Assembly: GCA_002292165.1 (NCBI GenBank)
Contig: DBBK01000153.1
Location: forward strand, 1 to 9,094
Direction of reading: 5' to 3'
DNA: 9,094 bases
Origin: Brevundimonas sp. UBA986
Lineage (GTDB): Bacteria > Pseudomonadota > Alphaproteobacteria > Caulobacterales > Caulobacteraceae
This document shows, piece by piece, positions 6,290-9,094 of this stretch. The position numbers were made by a program, and so were the translations under genes. Within the stretch, counting starts at the first letter, position 1, and each line of letters opens with the position of its first letter. The notes beneath the pieces were generated by a model that saw nothing but the letters and a program-made list of their open reading frames with translations, made no database searches and was not told the origin of the DNA.

Positions 6290-7369
6290 TCAGCGCTTCT
6301 TCCGCTTCTGCATGACGAAGCCGATGACCTTGGCGGCGGCCTCGAAATGCTCGCGCGGGATGGTCTCGTCGACGTCGACGGCGGCGTAGAGGGCGCGGGC
6401 CAGGGGCACGTTCTCAACGATCGGCACCTTGTGCTCCTTCGCCACCTCCCGGATGCGCAGGGCGAGCGCATCGACGCCCTTGGCCACGCAGACGGGCGCC
6501 GCGTCGCCCTGATCGGGCTCATAGCGCAGGGCCACCGAATAGTGGGTCGGGTTGGTCACGATCACCGTCGCCTTGGGCACATTGGCCATCATCCGCTGGC
6601 GGCTTTTCTGCATGCGGATCTGCTTCAGCTTCGCCTTGACGTGCGGATCGCCCTCGGTCTGCTTGTAGTCTTCCTTCAGCTCTTCCTTGGACATCCGCAT
6701 CCGCTTGGCGAAGCGCAGCTTCTGCCAGATGAAATCGCCGCCCGCCGCCGCGCCGAGGAAGACCAGGGCCGAGGCCAGCAGGGCCACCGCCAGGTCGCGG
6801 GTCAGGGGCAGGATGGCCATCGGGCTCATCGCCGCCAGGTTCTCGAACTCCCGCATATGCGGCTTCAGCGTCATCCAGCAGATCACGCCCACAGCGATCA
6901 GCTTGAGCAGCGTCTGGCCGAAATGCATGAAGTTGTCGGGGCCGAACAACCGCTTGAACCCCGCCATCGGGTTCACCTTCTCCCACTTGGGCGCCAACTT
7001 GTCGGGGCTGAAGATCAGGCCGCCCATCTGGCCGACATTGCCGCCGACCCCGCCGATGATCGTCGCCAGCATCAGGGCGCTGAGGAAGGGCGCGGCGGCC
7101 CACATGGCGGTGATCCCGATCTGCACGCCCGATCCGGAATCGATGATCCCCAGCATGGCGTGGGGCGAGGCGATGAAGGGGACGAAGGTCTCGGCCATGG
7201 TCGAGCAGAAGTAGCTGCCGCCGAAAATCACCACAGCGGCGGCGCCCATCAGGCTCAGGGTCTGGGCGACGTCCGGAGACTTGGCGACGTCACCCTTGCG
7301 TCGCGCCTCCTCGAGTTTTCGTGGGGTGGCGTCTTCTGTCTTGGAGTCGGGATCGGAGTCTTCAGCCAC
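6290..7369 (-). CDS. flhB: Flagellar type III export switch protein FlhB
   Basis: A 359-residue inner-membrane protein of the flagellar export gate that switches substrates from rod/hook to filament class after self-cleavage. It opens with the family hallmark TEDATPRKLEEARRKGDVAKS (residues 11-31), has four hydrophobic segments (about 35-65, 85-110, 150-170, 190-212), then the cytosolic part with the cleavage motif NPTH at 273-276. The start is the GTG at 7369: the family N-terminus begins exactly there and AGGAG sits about 7 nt upstream. A longer frame to 7447 reads antisense-style residues and is rejected. The gene overlaps the fliR end by 8 nt, implying coupled translation, and ends 46 nt before cckA. 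Codon use matches fliR and fliQ. Confidence 0.96.
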   Translation of the reverse strand: MAEDSDPDSKTEDATPRKLEEARRKGDVAKSPDVAQTLSLMGAAAVVIFGGSYFCSTMAETFVPFIASPHAMLGIIDSGSGVQIGITAMWAAAPFLSALMLATIIGGVGGNVGQMGGLIFSPDKLAPKWEKVNPMAGFKRLFGPDNFMHFGQTLLKLIAVGVICWMTLKPHMREFENLAAMSPMAILPLTRDLAVALLASALVFLGAAAGGDFIWQKLRFAKRMRMSKEELKEDYKQTEGDPHVKAKLKQIRMQKSRQRMMANVPKATVIVTNPTHYSVALRYEPDQGDAAPVCVAKGVDALALRIREVAKEHKVPIVENVPLARALYAAVDVDETIPREHFEAAAKVIGFVMQKRKKR

Positions 7370-8144
7370 CGGCCGCTCCTCCCGCTCCAGCCGCGAACAC
7401 CGACGCCAGGGCGCGGTAGCGGTCGATGAACACCGTGCCCAACACACCCAGCGACAGGGCGAAGATGGACAGACCCAGGATGACGCTCAGCGGCGCCGCG
7501 GCGAAATAGACCTGGAACTGCGGCATGACCCGCGCGACCAGGCCCGAGGCCAGGTTGAAGATCAGGGCGAAGACGATCACCGGCGCGGCCAGCTGGATGC
7601 CCAGCATGAAGCTGTCCCCAACGGTGCGCACCGCCATCTGGGCGAAGTCGGCGACGATCAGGGGCTTGGCCGGAGAAATCAGCTCATACGATCCGACGAT
7701 GCCGGCGATGAACAGGTGATGGGTGTCGGTGGCGAAGACCAGCACAGTCCCGAACAACATCAGGAAGGAGGCGATGGTCGTGCCCGGCTGGGCCTGCAGC
7801 GGGTTGGCCGTCTGGGCGAAGCTGAGCGTCGTCTGCAGCGACACGATCTCGCCCGCCGTCGACAGGGCCGAGGTGAAGATGCGCAGCATGGTCCCGATCA
7901 TCAGGCCGGTGGCGACCTCGCGGATGACCCAGCCCGCCATGCCGCCCAGGGTCGCCGGAAGCGCCGGCAGGCTGCCCGCCACGATGGGCCACAGCACCAG
8001 CGACATCAAAAGGGCCAGCGACAGCCGGATGCGCGGCGGCACATAGGTTTCGCCGATGCCGGGCATGGTCAGCAGAAGAGCGCCGATGCGGGCGAAGATC
8101 AGCCCGCCGGCCCAGACCTGATCGGCGGTGGCGTAAGGCTCCAC
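7362..8144 (-). CDS. fliR: Flagellar export gate protein FliR
   Basis: A 260-residue inner-membrane protein that, with FliP and FliQ, forms the flagellar export channel. Multiple hydrophobic helices cover most of its length. Typical family features are an N-terminal RIGALLLTMPGIGE stretch (about 19-32), IVSLQTTLSFAQTANP in the middle (about 100-115), and a C-terminal VYFAAAPLSVILGL region. The start is GTG at 8144, 7 nt after the fliQ stop, with GAGGA just upstream; the spacing to the GTG is short, so initiation may rely on coupling to fliQ. The Ala/Gly-rich C-terminus overlaps flhB by 8 nt. Confidence 0.95.
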   Translation of the reverse strand: MEPYATADQVWAGGLIFARIGALLLTMPGIGETYVPPRIRLSLALLMSLVLWPIVAGSLPALPATLGGMAGWVIREVATGLMIGTMLRIFTSALSTAGEIVSLQTTLSFAQTANPLQAQPGTTIASFLMLFGTVLVFATDTHHLFIAGIVGSYELISPAKPLIVADFAQMAVRTVGDSFMLGIQLAAPVIVFALIFNLASGLVARVMPQFQVYFAAAPLSVILGLSIFALSLGVLGTVFIDRYRALASVFAAGAGGAAGG

Positions 8145-8151
8145 GTCCTCG

Positions 8152-8415
8152 CTACATCCCGGCGATGCGGGCGGCGATGGTGCGCATGAAGCCGCCCAGC
8201 AGGGCGCCCATCAGCGGCAGGAACAGCACCAGGGAAATGAAGATGGCGATGATCTTGGGCGCATAGACCAGGGTCTGTTCCTGGATCTGCGTCAGCGCCT
8301 GGAACAGGCCGATGCCGACGCCGACGATCAGGCCGACGATGAGCACGGGGGCGCACAGCTGGATCGTCAGCCACAGGGCGTCGCGGCCCACGTCCAGAAC
8401 TTCAGCGCCGTTCAT
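8152..8415 (-). CDS. fliQ: Flagellar export gate protein FliQ
   Basis: An 87-residue inner-membrane protein, the usual length for FliQ, with two long hydrophobic helices (about 15-39 and 52-76) joined by the conserved QIQEQTLVYAPKI loop. Several copies pack round FliP/FliR in the export gate. It starts at ATG 8415 with GGGAG about 12 nt upstream. It leads the fliQ-fliR-flhB run, the order known in Caulobacter, with a CtrA-like box about 90 nt upstream of the start. Confidence 0.96.
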   Translation of the reverse strand: MNGAEVLDVGRDALWLTIQLCAPVLIVGLIVGVGIGLFQALTQIQEQTLVYAPKIIAIFISLVLFLPLMGALLGGFMRTIAARIAGM

Positions 8416-8443
8416 TAATCTCTACGCTCCCGGGAACTCTTAC

Positions 8444-8468
8444 GCTGGCCTATCGGCCTTCGGCCAGC
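8444..8468. repeat. Inverted repeat in the fliQ leader
   Basis: GCTGGCC (8444-8450) is matched by GGCCAGC (8462-8468), with GGCC palindromes in between. In the fliQ mRNA leader it could fold as a 7-bp stem about 30-50 nt before the start codon. A role is not shown. Confidence 0.4.
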
Positions 8469-8499
8469 TTGAGGCCGGTCGGCAGAAAATGCCGGGACC

Positions 8500-8518
8500 A
8501 TGGTTAACGGCGGGTTAG
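8500..8518 (-). promoter_or_regulatory. CtrA-like binding box for the fliQ operon
   Basis: On the minus strand the sequence reads CTAA-N7-TTAACCAT, one mismatch from the CtrA full site TTAA-N7-TTAA and including the CCAT tail known from early (class II) Caulobacter flagellar promoters. It lies 85-103 nt upstream of fliQ, where such a promoter is expected, in the divergent fliQ-folE gap (8416-8564). It is known that CtrA activates fliQ in Caulobacter; activity here is inferred. The same box lies 47 nt before folE and could also affect that gene. Confidence 0.7.
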
Positions 8519-8564
8519 CAAAGTCCCCCTCCCCCTTCAGACTTTCGACCGCTATATCCCCCCG

Positions 8565-9094
8565 ATGACCGAAGAGATCTCCGCCGCCGAAGCCGAAGCC
8601 GCCGTTCGCACCCTGATCAAATGGGCCGGCGACGATCCCGACCGCGAGGGGCTTCTGGACACCCCGGCGCGAGTTGCCCGCAGCTACAAGGAGCTGTTCC
8701 AGGGTTATGAGAGCGACCCGCGCGCCTATCTGGAGCGGACCTTCGAGGAGGTCGGCGGCTACAACCAGCTGGTGGTGCTGAAGGACATCCGCTTCGTCAG
8801 CTTCTGCGAACACCACATGCTGCCGGTCGTGGGCGTGGCCCATGTGGGCTATCTGCCGACCGACCGGGTCGTGGGCATCTCCAAGCTGGCGCGCGTCGTG
8901 CGCGGCTATGCCAAGCGCCTGCAGATCCAGGAGAAGATGACCGCCGAGATCGCCACCGCCATCGAGGAGGTGCTGCGGCCGCAAGGGGTAGGCGTGGTCA
9001 TCGAGGCCGAGCACAGCTGCATGACCCTGCGCGGCGTCAACGTCCCCGGCGCCAAGCTGACCACCAGCGCCCTGCTGGGCGTGGTCAAGGACGA
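8565..9094 (+). CDS. folE: GTP cyclohydrolase I, 3'-partial
   Basis: The gene starts at ATG 8565 and is open to the right edge, giving 176 residues of an expected ~190-205. The homodecameric cytosolic enzyme converts GTP to 7,8-dihydroneopterin triphosphate, the first step of folate/pterin synthesis. The N-terminal DPDREGLLDTPARVARSY (about 24-41) is typical. The zinc ligands are present: C81 and H84 in FCEHHMLPVVG, and C152 in EHSCMTLRGV; GISKLARVVRGYAKRLQIQE (104-123) is the conserved substrate-pocket helix. It is the type IA (Zn) enzyme, not FolE2. No convincing Shine-Dalgarno precedes the ATG. It diverges from fliQ, and its codon use agrees with the flagellar genes, so it belongs to the same genome. 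Confidence 0.95.
   Translation, partial: MTEEISAAEAEAAVRTLIKWAGDDPDREGLLDTPARVARSYKELFQGYESDPRAYLERTFEEVGGYNQLVVLKDIRFVSFCEHHMLPVVGVAHVGYLPTDRVVGISKLARVVRGYAKRLQIQEKMTAEIATAIEEVLRPQGVGVVIEAEHSCMTLRGVNVPGAKLTTSALLGVVKD

Noticed and set aside
4621..6315. Long open plus-strand frame (564 codons) opposite cckA
   Set aside because: It is antisense to clear kinase motifs, and its His/Gln/Gly/Arg-rich, low-complexity translation is typical of the shadow frame of a very GC-rich gene.
6244..6522. N-terminal extension of the kinase reading frame
   Set aside because: The extra residues are Arg/Ser/Pro-rich and overlap flhB out of frame. The CckA-like membrane start begins at the ATG at 6243.
7370..7447. 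ATG-started longer FlhB
   Set aside because: The upstream residues do not match FlhB and overlap fliR. The GTG at 7369 with AGGAG matches the family N-terminus.
6347..8189. Two long plus-strand frames opposite flhB and fliR
   Set aside because: Same cause: stop-poor antisense frames in GC-rich DNA. The minus-strand genes carry all the recognisable motifs.
1..9094. CRISPR arrays, tRNA/rRNA genes, insertion sequences, phage genes or defence systems
   Set aside because: No regularly spaced repeats, tRNA-like folds, transposase or integrase motifs were seen on either strand.

Overview
The window reads as two pieces of genome from different bacteria joined near position 4730-4760. The left piece (1 to about 4730) has moderately high GC, many A/T-ending codons and an unremarkable housekeeping gene set. 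Its lineage cannot be fixed from sequence alone; a fused MetX-MetW, an EVE-domain protein and a membrane-anchored SDR would fit a deltaproteobacterial or Myxococcota-like environmental bacterium, but that is a guess. The right piece (about 4760 to 9094) is very GC-rich and is recognisably Caulobacterales (Caulobacter/Brevundimonas type): cckA, flhB, fliR and fliQ lie in the same order as I recall for Caulobacter, with a CtrA-like box upstream of fliQ.

Left piece. On the plus strand, a partial fused homoserine acyltransferase-MetW gene (2-907) is followed by ribonuclease HI (979-1464). Facing them on the minus strand is a compact set read leftward: a membrane-anchored short-chain dehydrogenase (4415-3207), an EVE-domain protein (3179-2646), a small lipoprotein-like protein (2649-2068) and an ArsC-type arsenate reductase/phosphatase (2053-1499). 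Gaps are 27 nt, a 4-nt ATGA overlap and 14 nt, so the four are probably one transcript, although no shared pathway is obvious. The 169 nt right of the SDR gene hold its ribosome-binding site and two inverted repeats, with no gene.

Right piece. Reading leftward on the minus strand are fliQ (8415-8152), fliR (8144-7362), flhB (7369-6290) and the hybrid cckA (6243-4585). FliQ, FliR and FlhB are membrane parts of the flagellar type III export gate. CckA is the hybrid histidine kinase that feeds phosphate through ChpT to CtrA, and CtrA in turn drives early flagellar operons such as fliQR-flhB. The CtrA-like box at 8500-8518 therefore fits the circuit. folE (GTP cyclohydrolase I) is divergent and runs off the right edge.

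The kinase gene spans the join. Its first ~500 codons are CckA, but the last ~49 codons differ in codon use and in sequence from what CckA should have, and the receiver domain is missing. The most economical reading is a chimeric contig (or an artificial join) at the conserved ATPase F-box shared by two unrelated histidine kinases. I found no new defence, mobile or RNA system here; the most notable items are the join, the MetX-MetW fusion, the membrane-SDR fusion and the unassigned lipoprotein.
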